54,962 bases of DNA from Lentisphaeria bacterium. Its GTDB lineage: Bacteria > Verrucomicrobiota > Lentisphaeria > Victivallales > Victivallaceae. This document shows, piece after piece, positions 1 through 8,002 of the stretch. A program made the translations under genes and the position numbers. The DNA lies in assembly GCA_017462015.1 (NCBI GenBank), contig JAFTRX010000083.1, positions 1 to 54,962 on the forward strand. Reading direction: 5' to 3'. A model generated the notes under the pieces. That model was not told the DNA's origin. It worked only from the letters and a program-made list of their open reading frames with translations, and made no database searches. Each line of letters begins with the position of its first letter. Positions within the stretch are counted from its first letter, which is position 1.

Positions 1-30
1 ATTGTAGAACGCGAATAGGAGCAAGACAAA

Positions 31-210
31 AGCACACCTTTTTGAATCATCTTTTGCTGATTATCAACTTTTTTAACGATTTTTTTGCAAACAACACTTG
101 AAATTTAGTCTCTCATAGGAGCACACCTTTTTGAATCATCTTTTGCTGATTATCAACTTTTTTAACGATTTTTTTGCAAACAACACTTGAAATTTAGTCT
201 CTCATAGGAG
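31..210. repeat. Tandem direct repeat, period 89 bp, two copies
   Basis: Two head-to-tail copies of an AT-rich 89-bp unit (31-119 and 120-208, with one further matching base) appear identical. They hold oligo-T runs but no plausible gene. A short similar stretch just upstream (about 14-23) may be the edge of a decayed third copy. No function is evident. A recent slippage duplication or an assembly artefact would look the same. Confidence 0.9.
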
Positions 211-450
211 TACAGTCGTACACTCCCTCGGCATCACCTTGATTTCCCCCCAACCTTGCCGCACGATGCATCCGCCGGTCGCGACAAAGCATTTGAACGC
301 ATTTCCACTGGTGGCGCGGCGCATAGCGCACGCGCGTTTTGCTTTTCGCAAAACAAAATCTGACAAAATCACTTTTTCCAAATCCAATTTTCTTCCGCTG
401 AAAAAATGAAAAACAAGCGTTTCGCTGATTTTATGGGATAGTTGTGGAGT
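209..450. repeat. Gene-free stretch with dispersed repeat modules
   Basis: Bases 209-280 carry a module that recurs near 7815-7886 and 43830-43912, and in weaker form near 15110-15165. It begins with a partial inverted repeat around GAGTACAGTCGTACACTC and ends in ATCCGCCGGTC. Bases 356-377 (AATCTGACAAAATCACTTTT) recur at about 43942-43965. Reading frames here look like chance products of the repeat, and I see no gene. Confidence 0.7.
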
Positions 451-455
451 TGAAT

Positions 456-1154
456 TTAAAGCGGGGGAAGCCGGCGGGAAAACGCCTTCAGTTGATTCTT
501 GCGCAGCTGGTAATCCGGGCAGAATGAGGCGACGATGTGCCAGAATTTTGGCGAGTGGTTGAGTTCTTTCAAGTGGGCAAGTTCGTGGATTATCACATAA
601 TCAATCAATTCCGGCGGGCATTGGATGAGTTTCCAGCTGAAAGAGATGGTACGCTTGGAATTGCACGATCCCCAACGGGTGCTGGCACTGCTGAGGCGCA
701 GGTTGTCCGGATGAAGATTGCAGCATGATTGCAGTTCCGTGCAGCGTTTGAAGATATATTTTTTTGCCATCTCCTGATAAAGAGAGGTCAGTTCGGTTTT
801 CATCTCCTCATCACTGCCGCGCGGAATGAGAAAACGTTCTCCATCGAAACAGTACAATCTGGCAGTCTGCTTGAGCGGATAAAATTTTCCCAACAGGGCA
901 AAACGGCTGTTTTCGTCAAAGGAGAGTTCCGGCCGCTGTAATGCCTGTGTCCGCTGGCGCAAGCGGATAATGGCAGTGCGTTCCGCAGTGGGGATGCGGG
1001 CAAGAAAACTTTCCGGAACTTCCGGCGGGGCGAGGATCTCCAGCACCCCGTCCGGAGCGATCCGCAATGCGATGCTTTTCCGGCGCGGATTGCGGATTAT
1101 GCGGTAATTTTCACTGTTGCTTTGCGGCATAGTCAGCAAGATACTTTTCGGCAT
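456..1154 (-). CDS. YgjP-like (DUF45) zinc metallopeptidase
   Basis: Predicted cytoplasmic metallopeptidase of the YgjP/DUF45 (SprT-like) family. It has HELAH at residues 190-194 followed by His200 and a PKFW segment, the usual zinc-ligand arrangement. The conserved RWGSC block (160-164) precedes it. The length of 232 aa is normal for the family and there is no signal peptide. The gene lies directly after trxB on the same strand. From the first ATG it overlaps trxB by 44 nt; from the internal ATG at 1130 (Met9) the overlap is 20 nt, and no strong ribosome-binding site decides between them. Translational coupling to trxB is likely. The substrate is unknown; members of this family are often annotated as M48-like hydrolases. 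Confidence 0.88.
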   Translation of the reverse strand: MPKSILLTMPQSNSENYRIIRNPRRKSIALRIAPDGVLEILAPPEVPESFLARIPTAERTAIIRLRQRTQALQRPELSFDENSRFALLGKFYPLKQTARLYCFDGERFLIPRGSDEEMKTELTSLYQEMAKKYIFKRCTELQSCCNLHPDNLRLSSASTRWGSCNSKRTISFSWKLIQCPPELIDYVIIHELAHLKELNHSPKFWHIVASFCPDYQLRKNQLKAFSRRLPPL

Positions 1155-2052
1155 CGAGTGCAGCTTTTACGCCGTTACCGGCGGCGACACTTGCCTGCCG
1201 GTAACGGGGATCCATGCAGTCACCGGCGGCAAAGACACCGGGTATATTGGTCAAAGAGGTGTTGTTTTCAACGACAATGTAACCGTTGTCATCGGTGGCG
1301 ACACCTGCGGCTTTGAAGAGTGCCGTTGACGGGATGTGACCGAGGGCGGCGAAGAAACCTTTTGCCGGGATAAGTTCGGTGGCGTTGGTGTTTTTATCGG
1401 TTATCAATACGCCGTCAACTTCATCGTTTCCGGTGATTTCGGTGATAAGGCTGTTGAGGTGGAAGGTGATTTTTTCGTGTGCCCGGGCGCGTTCCACCAT
1501 GATTGCAGAGGCGCGGAAGGTGTCGCGGCGGTGAACCAGATGGACATGGGAGGCAAAGCGGGTGAGGAAGAGGGCTTCCTCCATGGCGGAATCACCGCCG
1601 CCGGCAACGACGACCGGGACACCTTTGAAGAACGCTCCATCGCAGGTGGCGCAGGCGGACACTCCGCGTCCGCGCAAACGCTCTTCGCCGGGAACGCCGG
1701 TGAAACGGGGGACGGCACCGGTGGCGATAATGATGGCAGGAGTTGTGAACTCTCTGCCGTCAGCTGTGGTAAGCGTATGTTTGCCGGGGGTGAAATTTAT
1801 GGCGGTCACGGTGTCATAATCGACCACGGCGCCGAATTTTTCGGCCTGCATCTGAATTGCCATTACCAGATCGAGTCCGTCGATTCCGTCGGTGAAGCCG
1901 GGGAAGTTCTCAACTTCACTGGTCTGAGTCAACAGTCCGCAGGGGAGGTCACCGGCAAAAACGCGGGGTTTCAATCCGGCACGGGCGGCGTAAACGGCGG
2001 CACTGCATCCGGCAGGGCCGTTGCCGATGATGATGATTTGTTCTTTGAGCAT
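1111..2052 (-). CDS. trxB: Thioredoxin reductase (NADPH)
   Basis: Flavoprotein that passes electrons from NADPH to thioredoxin in the cytoplasm. Visible hallmarks are the FAD-binding GNGPAG (10-15), the redox-active CATC (Cys134, Cys137), the NADPH-binding GGGDSA (151-156) with a downstream HRRD segment, and the C-terminal FAD motif AAGDCMD. At 313 aa it is a full-length low-molecular-weight type. A GAGGAAA ribosome-binding site precedes the ATG. The YgjP-like peptidase gene overlaps its 3' end, so the two are probably cotranscribed. Confidence 0.97.
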   Translation of the reverse strand: MLKEQIIIIGNGPAGCSAAVYAARAGLKPRVFAGDLPCGLLTQTSEVENFPGFTDGIDGLDLVMAIQMQAEKFGAVVDYDTVTAINFTPGKHTLTTADGREFTTPAIIIATGAVPRFTGVPGEERLRGRGVSACATCDGAFFKGVPVVVAGGGDSAMEEALFLTRFASHVHLVHRRDTFRASAIMVERARAHEKITFHLNSLITEITGNDEVDGVLITDKNTNATELIPAKGFFAALGHIPSTALFKAAGVATDDNGYIVVENNTSLTNIPGVFAAGDCMDPRYRQASVAAGNGVKAALDAEKYLADYAAKQQ

Positions 2053-2093
2053 AAAAATTTCCTCTATTTAATAACTTTTACAAAAAATACAAT

Positions 2094-2129
2094 CTGCGGC
2101 GGCGCCTCGCGCACAATGCGCCGCCGCAG
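2094..2129. repeat. Perfect 12-bp inverted repeat (GC-rich hairpin)
   Basis: The arms CTGCGGCGGCGC (2094-2105) and GCGCCGCCGCAG (2118-2129) flank a 12-nt loop between trxB and the upstream secreted-protein gene. The left arm is the CTGCGGCGGCG core found in several other intergenic spaces of the window. On the minus strand it follows the stop at 2156 but has no adjacent T-run, so it may be a repeat module or an imperfect terminator. Confidence 0.8.
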
Positions 2130-2155
2130 GTGGTATTTTTCACAAAAAATGACAC

Positions 2156-3424
2156 CTAATAATTTTGCAGATAATCCTTTTCCGTGTTTTCCAGATAACG
2201 TTGAACTTCCCGGGTCAACAGATGCATAAATTCCGGCGAGCAGACGTTAAAGTGGTGTTTGTAGAGATGTTGTACCGGGAGCGTGGAAAAATATTGACGC
2301 ATAAATGAGCGTTCGATTTTTTCTTCCAGTGCCAGCTGTTGTCTGATGTCGTTTACGGCGGAAGCAAACTCCGTTGCCAGAGATTCATCTTCGCCGATGG
2401 CGGCGGCTGCGCGGATGAGTCTGGACGCAAGTTTGCTTACGGCAAACGAGCCGTGCATGGCGAATTGTCGGCACTGGGCGGCGCAGTAACGGCGTATTTC
2501 GGCAAGATCAGGGCGGGGCGTTGAGCAGAGCAGAGCGTTGGCCTGGGCAAAGGAGAGTGTCAGCATTTTTCCGTTTGGAACGGAATTTTTGTCCAGTTCC
2601 GGCATTGTGATTTTGTCCAGTTCGGCAAGTTTTTGGTTCATTATGGCAGCGGGGAGGGGAGTACGGCGGGAGAAGAGGAGTTTCATCGCCAGATCGGAGA
2701 GCTGGGACTGAGCTTCCCGTGCGTTGGAAAACGTGGAAATAAAGTTGTCAGGAGCTTTGCCGTTGCGGCAATCGGCAACGATATTGGCAAGCAGTCTTTT
2801 TTCGGCGGCAGTTTCCAGAAGCAAACGGGACATCTGCTTGAACACAATGCGCTGGGCGCTGTGTTCCGGCAGGGCATCGAAAGCGGGCAGTGCAGTGAAA
2901 TCCGGCAGTTTTCCGGAATGTTTGACGATGGAACGCAGAGCGAAAAAATCCTTGTTTCCGGAGTGGTATTGTTCGCCGTTGGCTTTGCCTTCCATCGCTT
3001 CATCAAGCGCGGCGCACATCCATACCGGAAGAGAATGGACAGCAGCAGCGGGGGACATGTCCAGATTGAAGCGGCTGAAAAAGAGAATGGCAAAAAGTTT
3101 CCGCCGCAACTCAAAAGATTTCTGCCATTGGGTGTGCGTGCCGGGAACCATGATGATGACGATTTTTTTCCCGGCATATATTTCCCACTTGCGGGAATTT
3201 ATTTTGAACAGCACCTTCATCTCCTGTTTTCTGATGCCGCTTTTTTTGGCAAGCTGATTGATCCGGCGCAGTGCCAGACGGAGGTAAGAAGCATCCTTCC
3301 CGTCGGAAAGATCGTTATCCAACGCGTTGCGCATGGAGAGCGAGATTTCCGCGTGCAAAGAGGGCATTGCCGCAAAAAATAGTGCCGTTATCAAAAATAT
3401 TGCAAATATTCTGTTCAAAGTCAT
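2156..3424 (-). CDS. Secreted protein of unknown function
   Basis: A 422-residue protein with a clear Sec signal peptide (charged start, hydrophobic core, likely cleavage after LHA near residue 25). The reading frame stays open far upstream, but those codons lie opposite thiD, so the ATG at 3424 in front of the signal peptide is chosen. Nothing in the mature part is confidently recognised. A central segment (LPVWMCAALDEAM) resembles the LPxWLxxGL stretch of peptidase-MA-like proteins, but there is no HExxH motif. A degenerate peptidase-like fold is therefore possible but unproven. The gene is divergent from thiD, with 57 bp between this ATG and the first in-frame thiD ATG. Confidence 0.75.
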   Translation of the reverse strand: MTLNRIFAIFLITALFFAAMPSLHAEISLSMRNALDNDLSDGKDASYLRLALRRINQLAKKSGIRKQEMKVLFKINSRKWEIYAGKKIVIIMVPGTHTQWQKSFELRRKLFAILFFSRFNLDMSPAAAVHSLPVWMCAALDEAMEGKANGEQYHSGNKDFFALRSIVKHSGKLPDFTALPAFDALPEHSAQRIVFKQMSRLLLETAAEKRLLANIVADCRNGKAPDNFISTFSNAREAQSQLSDLAMKLLFSRRTPLPAAIMNQKLAELDKITMPELDKNSVPNGKMLTLSFAQANALLCSTPRPDLAEIRRYCAAQCRQFAMHGSFAVSKLASRLIRAAAAIGEDESLATEFASAVNDIRQQLALEEKIERSFMRQYFSTLPVQHLYKHHFNVCSPEFMHLLTREVQRYLENTEKDYLQNY

Positions 3425-3450
3425 AAAATTTCGGTTGTTTTTTTCCGTTT

Positions 3451-3478
3451 TTGGATGTAATTTAGTTACTGGTACAAT
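3451..3478 (+). promoter_or_regulatory. Putative sigma70-type promoter of the thiD operon
   Basis: TTGGAT (3451-3456) and TACAAT (3473-3478) are separated by 16 bp. Transcription would start near 3485, downstream of the first possible thiD ATG at 3482, which favours the ATG at 3509. Confidence 0.55.
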
Positions 3479-3508
3479 ATAATGCATAAAAGCTCCGATA
3501 GCAAGTCT

Positions 3509-4390
3509 ATGGAAAAGAAAAGAAAAAAAACTGTTGAAAAATCTTATCCGGTCGCGCTTACTGTCGCCGGCAGTGACTCCGGCGGCGGTGCCGGAGTGCA
3601 GGCTGATCTGCGTACATTCAGCGCGTTCGGTGTCTACGGCTGCAGTGCGATAACGGCAGTGACATGCCAGAATCCCCGAGGTGTCAGCCGGATCGATTTT
3701 ATCCCGGCCGCCGGTGTTGCAGAGCAGATCCGGATGGTTGCCGGATGTTTTGACCTTGCGTATGCCAAAAGCGGTATGCTCGGGAGTGCAGAGAACGTGG
3801 AAGCTGTGGCAGCGGCGGTGAAACAGTTCAAACTTAAACTTGTTTGTGACCCGGTGATGATATCGACTTCGGAAGCCAGATTGTTCACAGGTGATGTTGC
3901 CGGAGCGATGAAAAGTCAGCTTTTCCCGTGTGTATCGTGGCTTACGCCCAATGTGCCGGAAACGGAGTTTATTCTGCAGCGGCAAGTGACATCGTTTGCC
4001 GATATGTGCGATGCGGCAAAGGAGCTTGCTGATAAATTCGGTTGTTCGGTCTGGCTGAAGGGCGGACATCTGATTCCGGAAGCGGTAAAAGGAATCGGTC
4101 TGCGCCGGGTGACGGATGTTATTTGTGCGGAAAATTCGCTGTGGAAAATATCCTCTCTGATGGCAGATGTGCCAAAATACACCTCTCATGGAACCGGATG
4201 CACGCTTTCGGCGGCGCTGACGGCGACATTGGCACTGGATTTGCCGTGGCAGGATGCAGTATGCGAGAGCAGGGCATTTGTTCTGGGGTCGCTGGTGGAA
4301 CATGTGCGTATAGGCAATGGACTTTGTGCCATGTATCCCGCCGGCAATGATTACACCAACAGTATTCAATTTGAGGAAGTCCGGCGTTGA
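3509..4390 (+). CDS. thiD: Hydroxymethylpyrimidine/phosphomethylpyrimidine kinase
   Basis: Thiamine-biosynthesis kinase that phosphorylates HMP and HMP-P in the cytoplasm; ribokinase fold. It shows the N-terminal AGSDSGGGAGVQAD block (about residues 20-32) and the ATP/anion-hole motif HGTGCTLS (about 227-234). An in-frame ATG exists at 3482, but the likely promoter starts transcription after it, so 3509 is preferred (293 aa). Neither start has a strong ribosome-binding site. The stop overlaps the TTG start of the amidase gene. No other thiamine gene is nearby, so the protein may serve salvage. It could also act on pyridoxine-like substrates, as some ThiD proteins do. Confidence 0.92.
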   Translation: MEKKRKKTVEKSYPVALTVAGSDSGGGAGVQADLRTFSAFGVYGCSAITAVTCQNPRGVSRIDFIPAAGVAEQIRMVAGCFDLAYAKSGMLGSAENVEAVAAAVKQFKLKLVCDPVMISTSEARLFTGDVAGAMKSQLFPCVSWLTPNVPETEFILQRQVTSFADMCDAAKELADKFGCSVWLKGGHLIPEAVKGIGLRRVTDVICAENSLWKISSLMADVPKYTSHGTGCTLSAALTATLALDLPWQDAVCESRAFVLGSLVEHVRIGNGLCAMYPAGNDYTNSIQFEEVRR

Positions 4391-5340
4391 GCAAGTTGCG
4401 TAATATTAGTGTTGCGGCGCTGTTTTTCACTTTGCTGTCAGTTGCGGCATCTGCTGTTCCGGAGAGAGTTATCAACGGGCGGCAGACGTTTGACTTTTGC
4501 CGTCTGCTGCAGTTGAACGGCGCCCGGGCATCACGGCTGGGCAGGGGACATTTTTTTGCGGCGCGCTACTTTACCTGCTCGGTGGAACGCAACAGCCGCA
4601 GAAGCATTATCAACGGAACCAAAGTCGATTTGAATTTTCCCGTTGCGTACATCAACGACCGTCCGTATCTGTCCAAGTTCGACTGGGTGAAAACGTTCCG
4701 GCCGCTGCTTTATCCGGGAACATTGCGCAAACACCGCATTGCCACAGTGACCATCGACATGGGGCATGGCGGCAATGACCCCGGAGCTATGGGCGCATTC
4801 TCCCGGGAAAAGAATATCACGTTACGGGTCGGTTTGCGTTTGGGACAGATATTGCGCGGAATGGGTTACCGTGTCATGTACACGCGCCGTTCAGATGTAA
4901 AAATCCCGCTGGAACGTATCGGCGCTATTCAGCGCAGTCACAAAAGTGATCTTTTTGTTTCCATTCATGTGAATTCGGCGCGCGACCGTTCCGTTTCCGG
5001 AGTTGAGACCTACTGTCTGACCCCGGCGTATGCGCCATCCAGCGGAGCGAAAAAATTACAGCGTTCCTTGCAGAAAGGCAACGGTTTTGATAACAACAAT
5101 CTGGCGCTGGCGTATCAGATCCAGCGTGGGATCATCCGCCGCACCGGGGCGTATGACCGGGGTGTGAAGCGGGCAAATTTTGTCGTTTTGCGGGAATTGA
5201 GTGCGCCCGGAGTTCTGGTTGAGATCGGTTTTATCAGCAACCGGGCGGAGGAGCGCAAACTCAACAGTGCAGCGTATGTAGAACTTTTGGCAAGAGGTAT
5301 TGCCGAAGGTATGATATTTTATCGTAACACAATGAAGTAA
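4387..5340 (+). CDS. N-acetylmuramoyl-L-alanine amidase (Amidase_3)
   Basis: Exported zinc amidase that cleaves the lactyl-peptide bond of peptidoglycan. It has an N-terminal signal peptide (about residues 1-23), a non-catalytic linker of about 95 residues, and an Amidase_3 domain from about 117 to the end. Expected zinc ligands are visible: His127 (GHGG), Glu141 (REKN) and His194 (SIHVNSA). The catalytic Glu279 lies in LVEIGFISN. The start is TTG, overlapping the thiD stop by 4 nt (TTGA), with a GAGGAAG ribosome-binding site about 8 nt upstream; this indicates translational coupling. It fits an AmiC-type cell-separation or wall-turnover enzyme, but the linker is not a recognisable AMIN domain. 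Confidence 0.92.
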   Translation: MSKLRNISVAALFFTLLSVAASAVPERVINGRQTFDFCRLLQLNGARASRLGRGHFFAARYFTCSVERNSRRSIINGTKVDLNFPVAYINDRPYLSKFDWVKTFRPLLYPGTLRKHRIATVTIDMGHGGNDPGAMGAFSREKNITLRVGLRLGQILRGMGYRVMYTRRSDVKIPLERIGAIQRSHKSDLFVSIHVNSARDRSVSGVETYCLTPAYAPSSGAKKLQRSLQKGNGFDNNNLALAYQIQRGIIRRTGAYDRGVKRANFVVLRELSAPGVLVEIGFISNRAEERKLNSAAYVELLARGIAEGMIFYRNTMK

Positions 5341-5353
5341 TGGAGGAAAAATT

Positions 5354-6532
5354 ATGAAACTTGGTACAGCGTTAACTCCCAGCGCATGCAAGGTGTTGTT
5401 GTGCGGATCCGGTGAATTGGGTAAAGAGGTCGCCATCGCGATGATGCGTTTGGGCGTTGAAGTCGTCGCCGTTGACCGTTATCCCAACGCGCCCGCCATG
5501 CAGGTCGCGCACCGCTGCCATGTGGTGAATATGCTCGACAGCAACGAACTGCGCCGTATCGCCGAACTGGAGAAACCTGATTACATCGTGCCGGAAGTCG
5601 AAGCTATCGCCACTCCGGAGCTGATCAAACTGGAAGAGGAAGGCTTCAACGTCATCCCCACCGCCCGCGCAACGTGGCTTACTATGAACCGCGAAGGCAT
5701 CCGCCGTCTTGCCGCTGAAGAGCTGGGTATCCCGACTTCCACCTATCGTTTTGCTTCCAACTACGATGAATTCAAGCAGGCGGTCGCCGAAATCGGCATG
5801 CCGTGCGTGGTCAAGCCGGTGATGAGCAGCTCCGGTCACGGTCAGAGCGTGATCCGTACCGCTGAAGATATTGAAAATTCCTGGAACGAATCCCAGTCCG
5901 GCGGTCGTGCCGGTGCCGGTCGCGTTATCGTGGAAGGCTTTGTCAACTTTGATTTTGAAATCACGCTGCTCACTGTCCGTCACGTCGGCGGAACCAGTTT
6001 CCTTGAACCGGTCGGACACCATCAGGTCGATGGCGATTATCAGGAATCCTGGCAGCCGCAGGCGATGAGCCCCGTTGCCCGCAAGAAAGCTGAAGAGATT
6101 GCCGGAAAAATCACTGCTGCTCTCGGCGGCCGCGGTATCTTCGGCGTGGAACTCTTTGTCTGCGGTGACGAGGTCATCTTCAGCGAAGTCAGCCCCCGTC
6201 CGCACGATACCGGTATGGTGACGATGATCTCTCAGGATCTCTCTGAATTTGATCTCCACGCCCGCGCCATCCTTGGTTTGCCGATCCCCAACATCGCGTT
6301 CCACGGTCCTTCCGCCAGTAAAGCGATCAAGGTTTTCGGCGATTCCAACTCCGTCAGCTTTGGCAACCTTGAAGCGGTCTTGGCTGAAGTTGATACCGAT
6401 ATGCGTATTTTCGGCAAAGGCGAACTCAAAGGCAAACGCCGTCTCGGTGTTCTCCTTGCCCGTGCTGCTACCGTTGAAGAAGCCCTGGAGAAGGTCAAGC
6501 GCATCCACAGCAAGCTGGAAATTGAGCTTTGA
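5354..6532 (+). CDS. purT: Formate-dependent GAR transformylase (PurT)
   Basis: ATP-grasp enzyme that formylates glycinamide ribonucleotide with formate and ATP in purine synthesis. The N-terminal Rossmann-like region contains [10 protein letters not shown] (about 18-27) and the PEVEAIAT segment. The ATP-grasp core spans about 110-300 with the conserved EPVGHHQ and FGVELFV stretches, and the family signature [11 protein letters not shown] follows. The 392-aa length is typical. GGAGGAAA precedes the ATG, 13 bp after the amidase stop, so it is the last gene of a thiD-amidase-purT operon. Its codon use is more C-ending than that of its neighbours, consistent with higher expression. The stop codon abuts a dispersed structured repeat. 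Confidence 0.96.
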   Translation: MKLGTALTPSACKVLLCGSGELGKEVAIAMMRLGVEVVAVDRYPNAPAMQVAHRCHVVNMLDSNELRRIAELEKPDYIVPEVEAIATPELIKLEEEGFNVIPTARATWLTMNREGIRRLAAEELGIPTSTYRFASNYDEFKQAVAEIGMPCVVKPVMSSSGHGQSVIRTAEDIENSWNESQSGGRAGAGRVIVEGFVNFDFEITLLTVRHVGGTSFLEPVGHHQVDGDYQESWQPQAMSPVARKKAEEIAGKITAALGGRGIFGVELFVCGDEVIFSEVSPRPHDTGMVTMISQDLSEFDLHARAILGLPIPNIAFHGPSASKAIKVFGDSNSVSFGNLEAVLAEVDTDMRIFGKGELKGKRRLGVLLARAATVEEALEKVKRIHSKLEIEL

Positions 6533-6732
6533 GGGGCGACGATCTCGCTTGTTACTGCGAGCCTTTTCTGCGGACGGCGGCTCGGTTGAGGACAGTAGTC
6601 CACGCCCTCGCCGCCGCCTTGAAAAAACTCGCATTAACGTCGCGATATCGCCGCCTATGGACTGGGCTGGAGTGTGTGTCGCCTGACGGCGACCAATGTA
6701 GTGGTGTGGGGCGCCACCTGCCGGTGGCTTAT
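6533..6732. repeat. Dispersed structured repeat, copy A (about 200 bp)
   Basis: Most of this stretch matches 10990-11180. Three hairpins are shared by the copies: CTCGC/GCGAG around an 8-nt loop near 6543-6560, GTCGCC/GGCGAC near 6678-6693, and GCCACC/GGTGGC near 6713-6728. No conserved reading frame is apparent. It begins directly at the purT stop and ends just before a terminator, so it lies in the purT 3' untranslated region. Confidence 0.8.
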
Positions 6733-6735
6733 AGG

Positions 6736-6754
6736 ACGCCTTGCGGCGTTTTTT
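6736..6754 (+). terminator. Rho-independent terminator after purT
   Basis: The ACGCC-ttgc-GGCGT stem is followed directly by a T-run (6750-6754). It lies about 200 bp after the purT stop, beyond the structured repeat. Confidence 0.7.
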
Positions 6755-6793
6755 CAGCGCGCGCCAGCTGTCAGTTGCGCCAGTTTCAGAAAA

Positions 6794-6833
6794 TAAAAAA
6801 AAGCGACAGGTTCACAAAACCTGCCGCTTTTTT
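6794..6833. terminator. Bidirectional terminator between convergent genes
   Basis: A 12-bp stem (6801-6812 with 6818-6829, one mismatch) has an A-run on the left and a T-run on the right. It separates purT (+) from the DUF4328 gene (-), whose stop is at 6846, and could act on both strands. Confidence 0.85.
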
Positions 6834-6845
6834 CAGCTTTACAGC

Positions 6846-7709
6846 TCAGTAGTTATTGTAACCGCCGGGAGCAGGAGGCACTCCGTAGCCGGGAGCAGCT
6901 CCGCCATTCAAAGAACGGTTGCCCAGTGCAACAACGATCTTCTTGAGTTCATTGAACAACAGGAAGAAACACACAATCTGACCGATACTGGCAATCCAAC
7001 CGAGGTACGGAATCCAACTGGCAATAGAACAGATACACATTGTGGTTGCATAAGTTACGATCGGCGCAGAAGTGTAGCGCTGATAGAACATCGCCAGTTT
7101 GCGGTAAGCTACAAAGATCCAGTAAAGGTTGAAGAAGGGGATAAAACAGAAGCCGACCGCTTTTCCCGGCGTGGTGACATAGTAGCTCTCCTGGTATGGG
7201 ATGAATTTCCAGAACTTGTAGAGCAGGATAAATGCAAAAACGGCTCCGGCGATACCAGTCAAACCGCAGGTCAAAATAGATGCTGCCATCAATATCCACA
7301 TGGTAGTGTAGAACTTCTGCACCTGCTGGGCTTCGTTGTAGTCAACGTACCAGTTGGAACCTTCAACATTGATTCCCTGCATCATCGGAGCGGCACCGTA
7401 GGGCTGATTGAAACCCTGCTGCGGGGGCGGCGGAGGAATCGGAGCTCCGGCACCATAGGGCTGATTGAAACCCTGCTGCGGGGGCGGCGGGGGAACATTC
7501 ATACCCGGCATCGCCTGCGGCTGCGGAGGCGGCGGGGGGACGTTCATACCCGGCATCGCCTGCGGCTGGGGCGGGGGAACCGGGGCTCCCGGCTGCTGGA
7601 TCGTGAAATTGTTTTGACATCCGGGGCAGGCAACGTTCATGCCGACCCACTCCGACTTGGCAGTGACATCCATTCCGCAACGCGGACATTTGGTTACAAA
7701 ATCAGCCAT
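6846..7709 (-). CDS. Zinc-ribbon, proline-rich DUF4328-like membrane protein
   Basis: A 287-aa protein with three parts. First is an N-terminal zinc ribbon (Cys8, Cys11, Cys28, Cys31). Next is a proline/glutamine-rich linker (about 42-115) made of near-identical repeats, PQPQAMPGMNVPPPP twice and QQGFNQPYGA twice. Last is a C-terminal membrane domain with about four to five hydrophobic segments, resembling DUF4328. The repeats are also near-identical at DNA level, suggesting recent expansion. GGAGAATATT precedes the ATG. The role is unknown; ribbon-plus-membrane architectures of this kind are common in PVC bacteria. Confidence 0.82.
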   Translation of the reverse strand: MADFVTKCPRCGMDVTAKSEWVGMNVACPGCQNNFTIQQPGAPVPPPQPQAMPGMNVPPPPPQPQAMPGMNVPPPPPQQGFNQPYGAGAPIPPPPPQQGFNQPYGAAPMMQGINVEGSNWYVDYNEAQQVQKFYTTMWILMAASILTCGLTGIAGAVFAFILLYKFWKFIPYQESYYVTTPGKAVGFCFIPFFNLYWIFVAYRKLAMFYQRYTSAPIVTYATTMCICSIASWIPYLGWIASIGQIVCFFLLFNELKKIVVALGNRSLNGGAAPGYGVPPAPGGYNNY

Positions 7710-7739
7710 AATATTCTCCTTTATTTATTGTGACTGTCT

Positions 7740-7965
7740 TTTTGTAAAAATACAACCTGCGGCGGCGCCTCGCGGGCAATCTTGCGGGCAAATCTTCGGA
7801 TGCCAACTCAGTCGAGTACAGTCGTACACTCCTTCGTTGTCACCTTGATTTACCCACAACCTTGCTCCACGATCCATCCGCCGGTCGAGTTCAGCCTTTT
7901 TTCTGAACCTTCGCGGCAGCGCCTCGCGGGCAACAAGATTCTTTACATTACAAACTGCTTATAAT
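7740..7965. repeat. Intergenic repeat modules, 293-bp gap
   Basis: The space between the DUF4328 gene and the DUF4838 gene has no supported gene. It holds TTTTGTAAAAATACAACC followed by the CTGCGGCGGCGCCTCGCGG module (about 7740-7785), then the module shared with 209-280 (about 7815-7886), then a second CGGCGCCTCGCGGGCAA stretch near 7910-7932. The order is a mosaic of pieces seen elsewhere in the window. Confidence 0.65.
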
Positions 7966-8002
7966 GTACAACACTTTCTGTATAAATGCAACATCTTTAA
8001 AT

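Noticed and set aside
202-387. 61-residue frame at the left end
   Set aside because: It lies wholly in dispersed repeat modules; no ribosome-binding site or protein-like pattern is evident.
3425-4369. N-terminal extension of the secreted protein ending at 2156, giving a 737-residue frame
   Set aside because: The extra codons lie opposite thiD and encode an Arg/His/Cys-rich, unpatterned sequence. A signal peptide begins exactly at the ATG at 3424.
5372-6634. 420-residue frame opposite purT
   Set aside because: purT is unambiguous. The antisense frame reflects its codon bias and extends into the structured repeat.
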